Part shown: positions 24,720 to 33,135 of the stretch, piece by piece
Layout: each line of letters opens with the position of its first letter
Position numbering within the stretch: position 1 is the stretch's first letter
DNA from: Paracoccus haematequi
GTDB lineage: Bacteria; Pseudomonadota; Alphaproteobacteria; Rhodobacterales; Rhodobacteraceae
NCBI RefSeq assembly: GCF_900631945.1
Contig: NZ_UZWE01000050.1
Coordinates: 1-64,000, forward strand
DNA: 64,000 nt
Direction of reading: 5' to 3'
Made by a program: the position numbers and the translations under genes
The notes under the pieces: model-generated
The model's input: only the letters and a program-made list of their open reading frames with translations
Databases searched by the model: none
What the model was told of the DNA's origin: nothing

Positions 24720-26834
24720 TCAGGCGCCGGTGCCGGTGGACATGACGTAGCCGCGGCGGCCGGTGAGCTTCGCCCCGCCGTAAGCCCGGGCGATGAAGCT
24801 GATGCCGTTCACCAGCGGGTTCACGATCTCCTGCAGTTCGACGCCTTCGTAGCCTTCCAGATACGCTGTCGCGACAGAGTCTGCTTCGTCCGGGGACGAT
24901 GCGAGCATCCAGGACCCGACCGGCATCTTGTTGCTGACGACGATCAGGGGCTCCACGCCGGCGAAGACGTTGTAATCCTCAACTTTGGTGGCCTGAATCG
25001 GGGCGAAGATCGACTTCGCCACAGCGTAGTCAGCCGAGTTGACGATCAACGCGAAAGGCTCCAGCTCCATCTCCTCGTCGTCCAGATCGGTCTGGATGGA
25101 CAGGCGATGCACGGCCTCGGCGTAGGACGCGACGGACAGCGGTGCAGTCATGACGTTCCCGAACGATGCATCGAACGCCGGCTGACCATCTTCGAGAACC
25201 GGGTTGCCGAGCAGCGCGTCCCAGAACAGCCGCTTCTCGAAGCGGTATTCCATGGACCCGGTGTCCTTCACGTGCCGCTGGATGACGCCCATCTGATCGT
25301 TGACCAGGGTCTGGAACGTCAGAGCGAAGCCGATCGCGTATTCGCCGATCGACATCTTGCCCATCTCGGTCTGCATGGTCGTGAACTCGACCTCGCCGCC
25401 TTCCGGGATCGGACGAAGGTTCATGCCGGACCCAGCGCTCAGCGTGTAGACGTCGCGGAAATCGGGAACGGTGATGCGGCTCGTCAGGGGCTCCCAGGTC
25501 TTGACCTTGTTCTTGCGGTATTCCTTGATGCTCATACGCAGAGCATCGCCGATCGCGGTCGTGAACGAGAAGTCAGCGCTGGAGTGCATGCCCGGATGAG
25601 CCGCAGCGCGGACTGCGTGCGCGATGATCTCGCGGTCAGCCATGTTCGACAGGCCGCGGGTCCCCTTCAGAGAGGCTTTTGCGATATCGACCATCCGTGC
25701 GCGCCGGAACAAGCCGGCCTCGGCGCCGGAGTCAGCGGACTTGATCTTGTCCAGGATTCGGCGGGTCGCGTGCTTCCGGACCGTATCCGCTTCGTCGCGG
25801 AGGATGGACGCGCGGGTCCCGTTGATCGGACCGGGCGAACGCTCGGCACGGGCTTCGAGGATCTGCATACGCACTTCATCCAGGCTGGTCCCGGAGTTGA
25901 TGTGCCGCGTCGCGAACTTCGCCGGCATCTTGTGACGGGTCGCCATGGCCAGGATCTGAGTGATCCGGCTGCGTTCGGCTTTCCGGCTGCGTTCGCCGGT
26001 AGCCTCTTCCTCTTCCTCGCCTTCGGCAACGACTTCTTCGGTCGCCTCCGAAGCCTCGGTCAAGGTGGCGACGGTCTCCGTCAGGGACTCGACGGCGGCA
26101 ACCAGGTCTTCGTGAGCCATTTCGGCATCTTCGCCGTCGGCCACTTCGTCGAGGGCCCCTTCAAGCTCTTCCAGCTCGTCGACGGTCTCGGAAACCTCAG
26201 TCGCGGTCGCATCAACGACGTCAACCGCTTCCTCTTCCTCGGTCGCCCGGGTCCTCTTTTTGCGAGCGCTCACGCCCGCAGCTGCGCGTTTACCAGCCAT
26301 AGCTTTTCCTTTTCGTTGCTGGGGACGGGATTTCTTAGAGCGCACGGACGCGAGGGCGTCGGCGGGCACGTTGACGACGGAGAGTTCGGTCGGCATCCAG
26401 GACTTGACGGTGCAGACGGTGTTCCCGCCTTCCTCGACCGTCTCGATCTCGAAAATATCGTAGCCGACGCTGATGCCGCGCCGGACGCCGTTGATCAGGT
26501 CGTCGACGACGCCGGCCACCTCCGGGTCCTGGGACGCGGAGAGCTTGACGCGGGCCATAGCCTTGCCGTCCTCGATCCAGTGATCGATGACGCGCCCGAC
26601 GGTCTTTGAAACCTGGTCATGCTCGATGATGAGATTGACGACACCGGCATCCATCCTCGACGTGTCGATCGCGTCGTCGCTGACCACGAGATCCTCGTAG
26701 TAGTCGTAGAGATCGACACGTGAACCAGCCGAGTAGCACAGATCGATCGTGCGCGCTTCCTCGTCAAAAGAAGCGGGCATCACGCCGTTCGAGCGGGTGC
26801 GGTTGCGGTTCTTGAGGATGCGTTTGGTGCTCAT
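24720..26834 (-). CDS. prohead protease / major capsid protein fusion
   Basis: 704 aa. Residues 1-170 are an S78-type prohead protease (IIEHDQVSKTVGRV with the catalytic His region, later GVRRGISVGYDI with a Ser). Residues 185-300 are a charged acidic linker, probably a scaffold (EEEEAVDVVD, LEELEGALDEV). The rest is a capsid protein with FRDVYTLSAGSG and EGYEGVELQEIVNPLVNGISFIARAYGG. Such fusions are known in phages; the protease presumably frees the capsid subunit. ATG 26834 lies 6 nt after a -10-like hexamer, so the mRNA may be leaderless. Confidence 0.9.
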   Translation of the reverse strand: MSTKRILKNRNRTRSNGVMPASFDEEARTIDLCYSAGSRVDLYDYYEDLVVSDDAIDTSRMDAGVVNLIIEHDQVSKTVGRVIDHWIEDGKAMARVKLSASQDPEVAGVVDDLINGVRRGISVGYDIFEIETVEEGGNTVCTVKSWMPTELSVVNVPADALASVRSKKSRPQQRKGKAMAGKRAAAGVSARKKRTRATEEEEAVDVVDATATEVSETVDELEELEGALDEVADGEDAEMAHEDLVAAVESLTETVATLTEASEATEEVVAEGEEEEEATGERSRKAERSRITQILAMATRHKMPAKFATRHINSGTSLDEVRMQILEARAERSPGPINGTRASILRDEADTVRKHATRRILDKIKSADSGAEAGLFRRARMVDIAKASLKGTRGLSNMADREIIAHAVRAAAHPGMHSSADFSFTTAIGDALRMSIKEYRKNKVKTWEPLTSRITVPDFRDVYTLSAGSGMNLRPIPEGGEVEFTTMQTEMGKMSIGEYAIGFALTFQTLVNDQMGVIQRHVKDTGSMEYRFEKRLFWDALLGNPVLEDGQPAFDASFGNVMTAPLSVASYAEAVHRLSIQTDLDDEEMELEPFALIVNSADYAVAKSIFAPIQATKVEDYNVFAGVEPLIVVSNKMPVGSWMLASSPDEADSVATAYLEGYEGVELQEIVNPLVNGISFIARAYGGAKLTGRRGYVMSTGTGA

Positions 26835-26840
26835 GAGGAC

Positions 26841-26875
26841 ATTATGCGACAGGGGACCGAAAACAGGTGTTGCTA
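26841..26875 (-). promoter_or_regulatory. phage promoter-like element, copy 3 (capsid)
   Basis: Minus strand: TAGCAACA, CCT, GTTTTCGG, 10 nt, CATAAT; then GTCCTC and ATG. The TAG of TAGCAACA is also the stop codon of the portal gene. Confidence 0.85.
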
Positions 26876-28345
26876 CAGCTCGGGGCCCTGCTGGGCCTCG
26901 GCAGCGGCGATGGCCGCGTTCTCCGCAGCCTCGGTTTCGGCGGCCTGTTGCGCGCCAACCAAGAACCCTCCGAAGTTGAAGGTCATTCCGTCTTGCGCGA
27001 ACAGCGTCTGCTCGCGACGCAGCTCGGCATACTGCACGTCAGGGTCTATGCCCTCAGCGTAGCAGGCCTGGCGCCACGTCATTGTGCCGATAGACATGCG
27101 CTGGGCTCTCGCCTGCATGTCCTTGGCGGGCTCGAAGCTGACGCGGCTGGGCGGGATGAGCGTGACGTCCAGGTGGGACAGATCGACGCCCACGGCCAGC
27201 TCGTAGGCTTCCCGGAAATACAGCTCGATGCGCTGGAAAGCAGGGAACAGGGTGTTGGCTTGGAATCTTTCGATAGTCTTGTAGAAGGCTTCGAGAGCGA
27301 CCTTACTAGACGCGAAGTTCGCGCGGCTGACGTCCCCGGTCATGAAACTGTAGGGCACGCCATAGCCAGCTGCGATATCTTCTCTGTTGATCCTGATGTA
27401 AGCCTCGTAGCCGCCGCTGGAGCTGGGCGTGATGGCTTTTACGTCCGCGCCCGCTTCAACGTCGAAGATCAGGGCGGGCGACAGATGGGTCGGCCGCTCA
27501 TAGTCGGGGTCTGCCGCCTGCTGGCTCGCGAGTTGATCGAACAACGGGTTGGACTGGCCGTCGTCCATCGTTGGCTTGCGAACGACAGCGACGCCGAGGC
27601 AGCACTCGATACGAGCCTTCGCCAACGCGGCGGTAATGAAAGCCTCCAGCGCCTCGACTTTGGTCAGGACCTGGACGCCGGCGGGGATACCGCGAAGCTG
27701 CCCCGGCCACTTCCGCTCGAAAGCATGGATGACATGATCGGCATGCACGAACTCTTGCCAACGATTCCCCTGCCCGGAGTCGAAGGAAAAGTGAAAACCT
27801 ATGACCATCCCGGACGGCTTGATCTCGATACCCTGCACCACCCGGTTGTCGGGGTATTTCGGCGTCGCGGTCGCGTCGAGCAGGTCCGGATCGACGACCT
27901 GGAGTTTCGGGAGATAGCCGTCTTTCGCTTTACCGTCACGCAGGATGATAATGCCCTCGCCCGCTTCGACGATGGATCGGCAGAAAAGATCCTGGATCGC
28001 GTAGAGGGTTAGCTGTCCTTCGTAGTCGCACTCCGTCGTGGTCGCCCAGGTGAAGAACCTGGAGTCGTAGCCGGGGGCGCCGGAGAAAGCATAGCGGATA
28101 CCGGTGCCAATAGAGTGTTCGACGCGCACCTCAGTCGCGCGGGAGGCGTTCGGGTTGGTATGGACCAAGTTCCGGGCAGCGCCGCGCAGCGATCCCAGCG
28201 CTGACGGGATGCGCTCGAACCGGCTGTGCTGCATGATCGGGTCCCCGTTCAGATCGACGGGCGGCCTGTAATTCCGGGTCGCGCGCTTCGCCGGCACGGG
28301 CGCCGGTTTCTTTCGGAAAGAGAAGAGACGGTCGAGGATACCCAT
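26873..28345 (-). CDS. portal protein (lambda family)
   Basis: 490 aa. MGILDRLFSFRKKPAPVP, the middle VQVLTKVEALEAFITAALAKARIECCLG and the motif GYGVPYSFMTGDVSRANFASSK are typical of lambda-type portals (the family runs GVPYE..TGDFS..NYSS). Forms the dodecameric DNA gate of the capsid. Overlaps the RuvC-like gene by ATGA. Confidence 0.92.
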   Translation of the reverse strand: MGILDRLFSFRKKPAPVPAKRATRNYRPPVDLNGDPIMQHSRFERIPSALGSLRGAARNLVHTNPNASRATEVRVEHSIGTGIRYAFSGAPGYDSRFFTWATTTECDYEGQLTLYAIQDLFCRSIVEAGEGIIILRDGKAKDGYLPKLQVVDPDLLDATATPKYPDNRVVQGIEIKPSGMVIGFHFSFDSGQGNRWQEFVHADHVIHAFERKWPGQLRGIPAGVQVLTKVEALEAFITAALAKARIECCLGVAVVRKPTMDDGQSNPLFDQLASQQAADPDYERPTHLSPALIFDVEAGADVKAITPSSSGGYEAYIRINREDIAAGYGVPYSFMTGDVSRANFASSKVALEAFYKTIERFQANTLFPAFQRIELYFREAYELAVGVDLSHLDVTLIPPSRVSFEPAKDMQARAQRMSIGTMTWRQACYAEGIDPDVQYAELRREQTLFAQDGMTFNFGGFLVGAQQAAETEAAENAAIAAAEAQQGPEL

Positions 28346-28848
28346 CAGCAGACCTCCACGGCGCCGGATTTAAGGAGATGGTCGCGGAAATACCGGATCA
28401 AGAGGCAGGCCTCGGCGCGGCCGTCGTCCTTCTCGCGCCGGAGGTCCGCCGCGTTATTCGAGAAGAGGGAGCGGGCCATGGCGAGGCTGAGCTTCTTGTC
28501 GCTGGACAGGCCCATCTTCTCTTTCCACGCCTTCGGTCGGACGAGATGGATCCGGGGCTCATCGTCGACGAGCTGGAGCGCAGCGCGGGTCAGGCCGTAG
28601 CCGACACCGAAGCGCCATTCCGACGTGGCCCCGGCCCTCGGCCTCGGCTCGACATGCTCCAGAATGATCATGTCGGCCCGCTCTTTCCGGGCGATGCGGA
28701 GGATCTCGCGGGCGTCCGGCAGCGGTCGACCGTCGACGGTTTCGGTGACCGGCATGTCGTAGATACGCGCAGGGCCGATCTCGCCGTCGATCACGTCGGC
28801 GAAGGCCAGGGCACCTTTAAGACCAGGATCCACACCGCCGATACGCAT
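28345..28848 (-). CDS. RuvC-like Holliday junction nuclease
   Basis: 167 aa. RNase H-fold acidic residues: Asp in GGVDPGLKGALAF (residue 7), Glu in MIILEHVEPRP (about 63) and Asp in REKDDGRAEACLL (about 139-141), as in RuvC. The length is close to RuvC (170-180). In phages such enzymes resolve branched DNA before packaging, which fits its location between gpW and portal. ATGA overlaps with both neighbours. Confidence 0.82.
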   Translation of the reverse strand: MRIGGVDPGLKGALAFADVIDGEIGPARIYDMPVTETVDGRPLPDAREILRIARKERADMIILEHVEPRPRAGATSEWRFGVGYGLTRAALQLVDDEPRIHLVRPKAWKEKMGLSSDKKLSLAMARSLFSNNAADLRREKDDGRAEACLLIRYFRDHLLKSGAVEVC

Positions 28849-29084
28849 CAGCGCACCCTCAGGACGCCGCGCAGGATGCGCGGCTTTGCGGCGGCGGCGG
28901 CGTTCGGATTGATGTTAAGCGACCGGCACAGCATCGAGTGCAGGAGGGTCATCTCGCTCAGCGTCCGGAAGGTGATCGTCTTGCCTTCGTGCGCGATTGA
29001 GTAAGCGCCCGAGGACATAGCTTCCTCGAGCGCTTCAAGAATTTGCAGCCTCTCGGCCGGGGTTTTGGTCACGAACGTCGACAT
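28848..29084 (-). CDS. gpW-like head-tail joining protein
   Basis: 78 aa. MSTFVTKTPAERLQILEALEEAMSSGAYSIAHEGKTITFRTLSEM resembles gpW (lambda), a small connector protein. ATG 29084 lies 6 nt after a -10-like hexamer (predicted leaderless); the frame start at 29102 would place the promoter inside the gene. Confidence 0.75.
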   Translation of the reverse strand: MSTFVTKTPAERLQILEALEEAMSSGAYSIAHEGKTITFRTLSEMTLLHSMLCRSLNINPNAAAAAKPRILRGVLRVR

Positions 29085-29090
29085 GCCGTC

Positions 29091-29125
29091 AGTATGCGGC
29101 ATGCGACCGAAAACGGCTGTTGCTA
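29091..29125 (-). promoter_or_regulatory. phage promoter-like element, copy 4 (gpW operon)
   Basis: Minus strand: TAGCAACA, GCC, GTTTTCGG, 10 nt, CATACT, then GACGGC and ATG. The TAG doubles as stop codon of the Toprim-like gene. Confidence 0.85.
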
Positions 29126-29938
29126 CAGGGTCGAGCCCAGGATGAACCCGAGTGTCGAGACACCCGCGTCACCCAGCGCCTTCCGAATATCAGCCCGCCG
29201 GGCGTCACCCTCTGCGGTGTCGGGTGCGGCCACGATGACGCGGGTGTCCGCGTCCAGCTTGGCGAGGGCGAGCTTGACCAGCGCCACGGCTGATCGGTCG
29301 GCGCCGCGGGGGGACCACAGGCTCATCCCGGAACCGTAGGCGCCGTTGAGGGCGTCACGGAGTTCCGGATAGACCACGATTACGCCGCCGGCAGTGCTCG
29401 ACGCGGTTGACCAGATGCCGACCCGGCCGCTGTCCCCCGCTTCCGAACCCAGATCGGTGTAACCGGCGACCTTCAGGCCGGCGTCCGTCACTGTGGACAT
29501 GGGGATGCGGAGATAGCCATCCGGCGAGACCCGGAGGCGGGCCGCGTTCTGCTCCGTGATCATGACCCCGCTGTATTCATCGCCCAAAGACGGGGCCGAG
29601 GTCCCCTCGTCCCATTTCGAGAGAGAGGGCGCGGGGCCGAAGAGCTGGCGCAGGAGATCGCACGCGGGCTTGTAACTCGCGGTCCCTCCGCCGCACTTGT
29701 CCATCGCGAGGTCCAGAACCGACTTCGGGCGACTTCTGACGCCGGGCGTTGAGAACGCGAAGAAATCGCCGGGCTTCGACCCGCCCCAGAGATCCAGCTC
29801 TGCGCCATGCTCGTTGATGTAGCGGTCCTTAGCTTTGCCATCCTTCTGCGTCCAGCCGAGATGCCGAAGGATTGGCCGTGGGTCCGTGCGCTTAAACACT
29901 TTTACTTCCTCGGCGGCTTCTGCTTTGTCGTATGCCAT
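29123..29938 (-). CDS. DUF3991/Toprim-like protein in the head module
   Basis: 271 aa. N-terminal half ILRHLGWTQKDGKAKDRYINEHG then SVLDLAMDKCGG resembles primase-like N-domains of the DUF3991 type. Then RVGIWST, GVIVVYPELRDAL and MSLWSPRGAD, with TRVIVAAPDTAEGDA, recall a Toprim domain (Glu in VVYPELRDAL, Asp in APDT). The match is partial: the second acidic pair is weak, so activity may be lost. GGAGG 6 nt before ATG. Unusual among packaging genes. Confidence 0.55.
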   Translation of the reverse strand: MAYDKAEAAEEVKVFKRTDPRPILRHLGWTQKDGKAKDRYINEHGAELDLWGGSKPGDFFAFSTPGVRSRPKSVLDLAMDKCGGGTASYKPACDLLRQLFGPAPSLSKWDEGTSAPSLGDEYSGVMITEQNAARLRVSPDGYLRIPMSTVTDAGLKVAGYTDLGSEAGDSGRVGIWSTASSTAGGVIVVYPELRDALNGAYGSGMSLWSPRGADRSAVALVKLALAKLDADTRVIVAAPDTAEGDARRADIRKALGDAGVSTLGFILGSTL

Positions 29939-30075
29939 GTGAACCTCCTCGTGTCTTATTATCCGGACATGAAAGGGTCTGATGATTCGAGCAAGCCTTA
30001 TTTGCAGGGAAAATCGCGCGCTTTCACCGTTTTCTTAACCAGACAACAAGAAACGATCATACGATCACAATGCCG
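29939..30075. other. gap between Toprim-like gene and large terminase
   Basis: 137 bases on the minus strand side with a GGATAAT -10-like sequence near 29962 but no clear copy of the phage promoter element. No gene seen. Confidence 0.35.
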
Positions 30076-32217
30076 TCAGAACCTGAACTTGCTGAAGCCT
30101 TTCGAGAAGGAGTTGCCGAAAGGATTGCTGCGCTGGGGCGCGGACTTCGGCCGGCGGACGGGCTGGACCTGGGCGGCGGCGGCTTGCGACAGCGTGGGCT
30201 GCTCCTCTGCGGCAGAGGGGACGGTGGCGGCGACCAGCTCTTTCGCCTCTGCTTCGTCCATCCGCTCCAGGGCGGCCGAGGGCGGCGCCAGGTGGTGGGA
30301 GCGGAGGATGCCCATTTTACGGAGACCGTGGAGGGCGGCATAGGCGTAGACGTAGGTGTCGAAGGCCTCGTTGCGGGCCCCGTCCTTTTTGATCTTCCAG
30401 AGATATGTGGTGTTGCCGCTGCTGTCCCTGCCCGACACTTTATGCTCAGCGGTCATCTGATCGAACCACCAGGCCTCGCGGTCGTCAGGTATATGCATCG
30501 CCAGCTGACCCTCAGCCGGCGCGGTCATCATGGACTGGATCCGGTCCTTCAGGGCCTGGGTGCCGATCTGGTAAAATCTCGAACCGAACGATGCCGCGCG
30601 CCGCTTGTCCGTCTGCACGCTGTGCGTGTTCGGGAAGGGGGCAGCGTGGGGGTTCTTGGCGCCGGAGATGGCCCAGACCCGCGCGCCCGAGCGGGCGTTG
30701 CAGTAGGTGTAGACGGCATCTGTCAGGTATCCGGAGTCGACGCAGGTCGCTGCCACGGGCAGCTTGGTGCCGTCCTCGCGCTGACGGGACGCGCGGATGA
30801 GCGTGTCCAGGATCTGCCAGGGCTTGTCGGTGTTGGGATCGCCAGGGATGATGTGATGCTCCAGTGCCCAGTTCTCGTCCCCGTCGCCCCAGCCTACGAA
30901 CTGGGCCTCCAGCCTGTCAGCCTGCACGTCGACGCCACCGGTGATCGCTTTGATTTTATTCGGGAGGAGGGCCCAGGTAGGTTCGACGCGCCCCTGTAGA
31001 CCAACCCCCTCCATCTCGAAAACCTTTGCCCCCGCAGCGCGAGGGTAGGTCTTAGCCAGCGCGGTATTGACGAAGGCCATGATCTCCCCGCGATCGCCCT
31101 GAGCGTCGAGCCATTCGCGAACCAGTTCTGAAAGATCCTGCTCAGGCGAATACAGCTTGGAGGCCTGGTCAAATCCTGCCCGTTTATTCTTGACGGCCGG
31201 CTTCCCGCAGCACTTGCAGAGGGCCCATCCATGCGTGTCGTCCCACAAGCGGTTCACGTTCGGGTCCTGACGTTCCCCGCAGCATGAGAAATGCCTGGTC
31301 TGCCGCCACTTAACGGCCCACTTGGTCATCATGATGCGCTTGCGCTCGGTCTCAGGCCAGGGCTGCTTGCAGGCCTCGCAGTGGTATGCGGCGATCTCCG
31401 GCTTCGCTTTTCCGTTCTCGTCTTTGTATTTGACCTGCTCCCAGACCAAGAACTGCTCGTGCCCGCAGCAGGGGCAAGCAACGTATGCGCGGCGGCGATC
31501 GGACCTCAGGATCCGCTTCTCGATTTCACTCTCTCCCTCCACAGTCGGAGAGCAGACAACAACCATGAGGGGGCGCCGGCTCTTATAGAGACGGTTCTCG
31601 AACAGCCTGAACATGCTGCCCTCTTTCGAGGAACCAGGCACGTTATCCGCCTCATCAATGCCGAGGAAGTCGCACGTCAGCATCGAAGCGCGGGCGGGGT
31701 TGCCAGCGGACGTGATAGTGACCGAGCCGCCGATATGTTTCTTCTCGCCGATAGCGTTCTCGCTGGAGCGCTTCAGAAACGCCCGCTTCCCGCCGAAAGC
31801 CTTGAGAAGGACGGGCGTCGCGAGGATTAAAGGCTTCAGCTTCTTTTCGGAAAATTTGTGAAGCAGATCGTTGTCAGGCTGGACGATGATGCTGTTGCCG
31901 GGGTCGAGATGGACGAACGCCCCCCATATGCACTCGAGGACGGTGGTCTTCATGAGCTGCGTCGCCGCGCTGATCACGATCTCTTTGACGCCCGGTTCTA
32001 CGGCAGCGCGCATCGGTCCTCGCGCCACTTCGACGTCGGCTACCCGAAACTTGCCGCCGACCGCGCCCGCGTCCTTGTTCAGATACCGGAACTTGTCCGC
32101 CCACTCGTCAGGGGGGAGCTGCTGCGGCGGGTCCACCGCTGCGGCCAGGGCCTTATTCAGAAGGGAACGGAAGTTTTCCGCCGGTCCCGACCAGTCAATG
32201 TCCTCATTCCGGCTCAA
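30076..32217 (-). CDS. terminase large subunit (GpA family)
   Basis: 713 aa. Order: ATPase part with KEIVISAATQLMKTT (residues about 78-92), a Walker B-like LTCDFLGIDEAD, a zinc-finger region (VACPCCGHEQF and YHCEACKQPWP) and the nuclease part with ITGGVDVQADRLEAQFVGWG and CVDSGYLT, typical of lambda GpA-type terminases. The C-terminal 60 residues are low in complexity. ATPase motor and nuclease that packages DNA. ATGA overlap with the small subunit. Confidence 0.93.
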   Translation of the reverse strand: MSRNEDIDWSGPAENFRSLLNKALAAAVDPPQQLPPDEWADKFRYLNKDAGAVGGKFRVADVEVARGPMRAAVEPGVKEIVISAATQLMKTTVLECIWGAFVHLDPGNSIIVQPDNDLLHKFSEKKLKPLILATPVLLKAFGGKRAFLKRSSENAIGEKKHIGGSVTITSAGNPARASMLTCDFLGIDEADNVPGSSKEGSMFRLFENRLYKSRRPLMVVVCSPTVEGESEIEKRILRSDRRRAYVACPCCGHEQFLVWEQVKYKDENGKAKPEIAAYHCEACKQPWPETERKRIMMTKWAVKWRQTRHFSCCGERQDPNVNRLWDDTHGWALCKCCGKPAVKNKRAGFDQASKLYSPEQDLSELVREWLDAQGDRGEIMAFVNTALAKTYPRAAGAKVFEMEGVGLQGRVEPTWALLPNKIKAITGGVDVQADRLEAQFVGWGDGDENWALEHHIIPGDPNTDKPWQILDTLIRASRQREDGTKLPVAATCVDSGYLTDAVYTYCNARSGARVWAISGAKNPHAAPFPNTHSVQTDKRRAASFGSRFYQIGTQALKDRIQSMMTAPAEGQLAMHIPDDREAWWFDQMTAEHKVSGRDSSGNTTYLWKIKKDGARNEAFDTYVYAYAALHGLRKMGILRSHHLAPPSAALERMDEAEAKELVAATVPSAAEEQPTLSQAAAAQVQPVRRPKSAPQRSNPFGNSFSKGFSKFRF

Positions 32218-32864
32218 GCCTCATCCCCGTCATCAGGCGCGGCCTGCCCGCGTTCCACCTTGATGTTCTCTACGGCTTCGGAGGCTATGTCGTAGCCGCT
32301 CTTCAGCGTCTGCAGGAGGTCCAGGCATTCCTTCCTGATCTCGTCGTAGCAGGCCTTCTGGTCAGTCAGGGGGACCATCCGCGTAGCAAGGCGTCCAGGC
32401 AAGTTGAGGATACCCGCCTTGATGTTCGCACGGTCCTCCTCGGTGATCTGGATGATCATGTCGACAGGCAGCAGCGAATAGCGCCGGGCCATTTCGTTCA
32501 TTTCTTCGATCATGGCGAGGTGGTGAGCCCTCTTGGCCTTGGACTTCTCCAAGTTGTAGCGGACTCTCTTTGTCGGAGAGCCGTCCGGTGAGGCTTCGCC
32601 GTCGTCCTGATCGTCATCATCCTCGAAATCCTGGCCGGCTGCCTTGTCTGCAGCCCGCGCTTCTTTCCAGGCGATCACGTCAGCGATGCTGACGCGGGTC
32701 GCACCGCCCTTCCCGCCCTTCCCCTGGGCCAGGAATTTCGTCGGCAAAGGGTCATCACGTTGCGTGATCCACGAGTTCACGGTCCGATACGTCACGCCCA
32801 ACAGCTTCGCAGCGTCCGATGCGGTGACGGAGCCGTCTTCGTGAAGGACGATGGTGGTGGTCAT
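32214..32864 (-). CDS. terminase small subunit (Nu1-like)
   Basis: 216 aa from ATG 32864 (MTTTIVLHEDGSVTASDAAKLL). Winged helix with GVTYRTVNSWITQRDDPLP, then an acidic linker (DFEDDDDQDDGEASPDGSP) and a coiled-coil region. The frame could start at 32987, but that would include the promoter element. Binds the cos/pac site and recruits GpA. The leader has AGAGG. Confidence 0.8.
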   Translation of the reverse strand: MTTTIVLHEDGSVTASDAAKLLGVTYRTVNSWITQRDDPLPTKFLAQGKGGKGGATRVSIADVIAWKEARAADKAAGQDFEDDDDQDDGEASPDGSPTKRVRYNLEKSKAKRAHHLAMIEEMNEMARRYSLLPVDMIIQITEEDRANIKAGILNLPGRLATRMVPLTDQKACYDEIRKECLDLLQTLKSGYDIASEAVENIKVERGQAAPDDGDEA

Positions 32865-32893
32865 GTCTGCAACGCCTCTGGATTCATAGCTGC

Positions 32894-32928
32894 AGCATAG
32901 CATCAGCCACCGAAAACGACTGTTGTTC
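32894..32928 (-). promoter_or_regulatory. phage promoter-like element, copy 5 (terminase)
   Basis: Minus strand: GAACAACA, GTC, GTTTTCGG, 10 nt, TATGCT; 21-bp spacing. 29 nt of leader before the small terminase ATG. Confidence 0.8.
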
Positions 32929-33135
32929 AAAGACTTATCGGCTTCTCGAAATCGATTCTGACAAGTAAATATGAACTGAAGTTTCAAAATTTTACAGGAA
33001 CGAGAGGCTCACACTCGCCAAAACACTCATGTAGGGCACCCCCCTGGGGGGAGGACCCGGAGTCATTTTTTGCAGCATTTTCAACGGTATAAATTTATGA
33101 AATTCCCCGGAAAACTTACTTATTAACTAACTTTC
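32929..33135. other. AT-rich gap after the gp10-like gene
   Basis: Contains a hairpin CACCCCCCTGGGGGGAGG near 33038-33055 and a poly-T stretch, possibly a weak terminator for the minus-strand gene upstream. No gene seen. Confidence 0.4.

Noticed and set aside
25107..26609. 500-codon plus-strand frame
   Set aside because: Antisense to the protease-capsid fusion.
26841..26875. sigma-54 promoter
   Set aside because: No GG/GC pair with -24/-12 spacing; the conserved blocks and the -10-like hexamer fit a different class.
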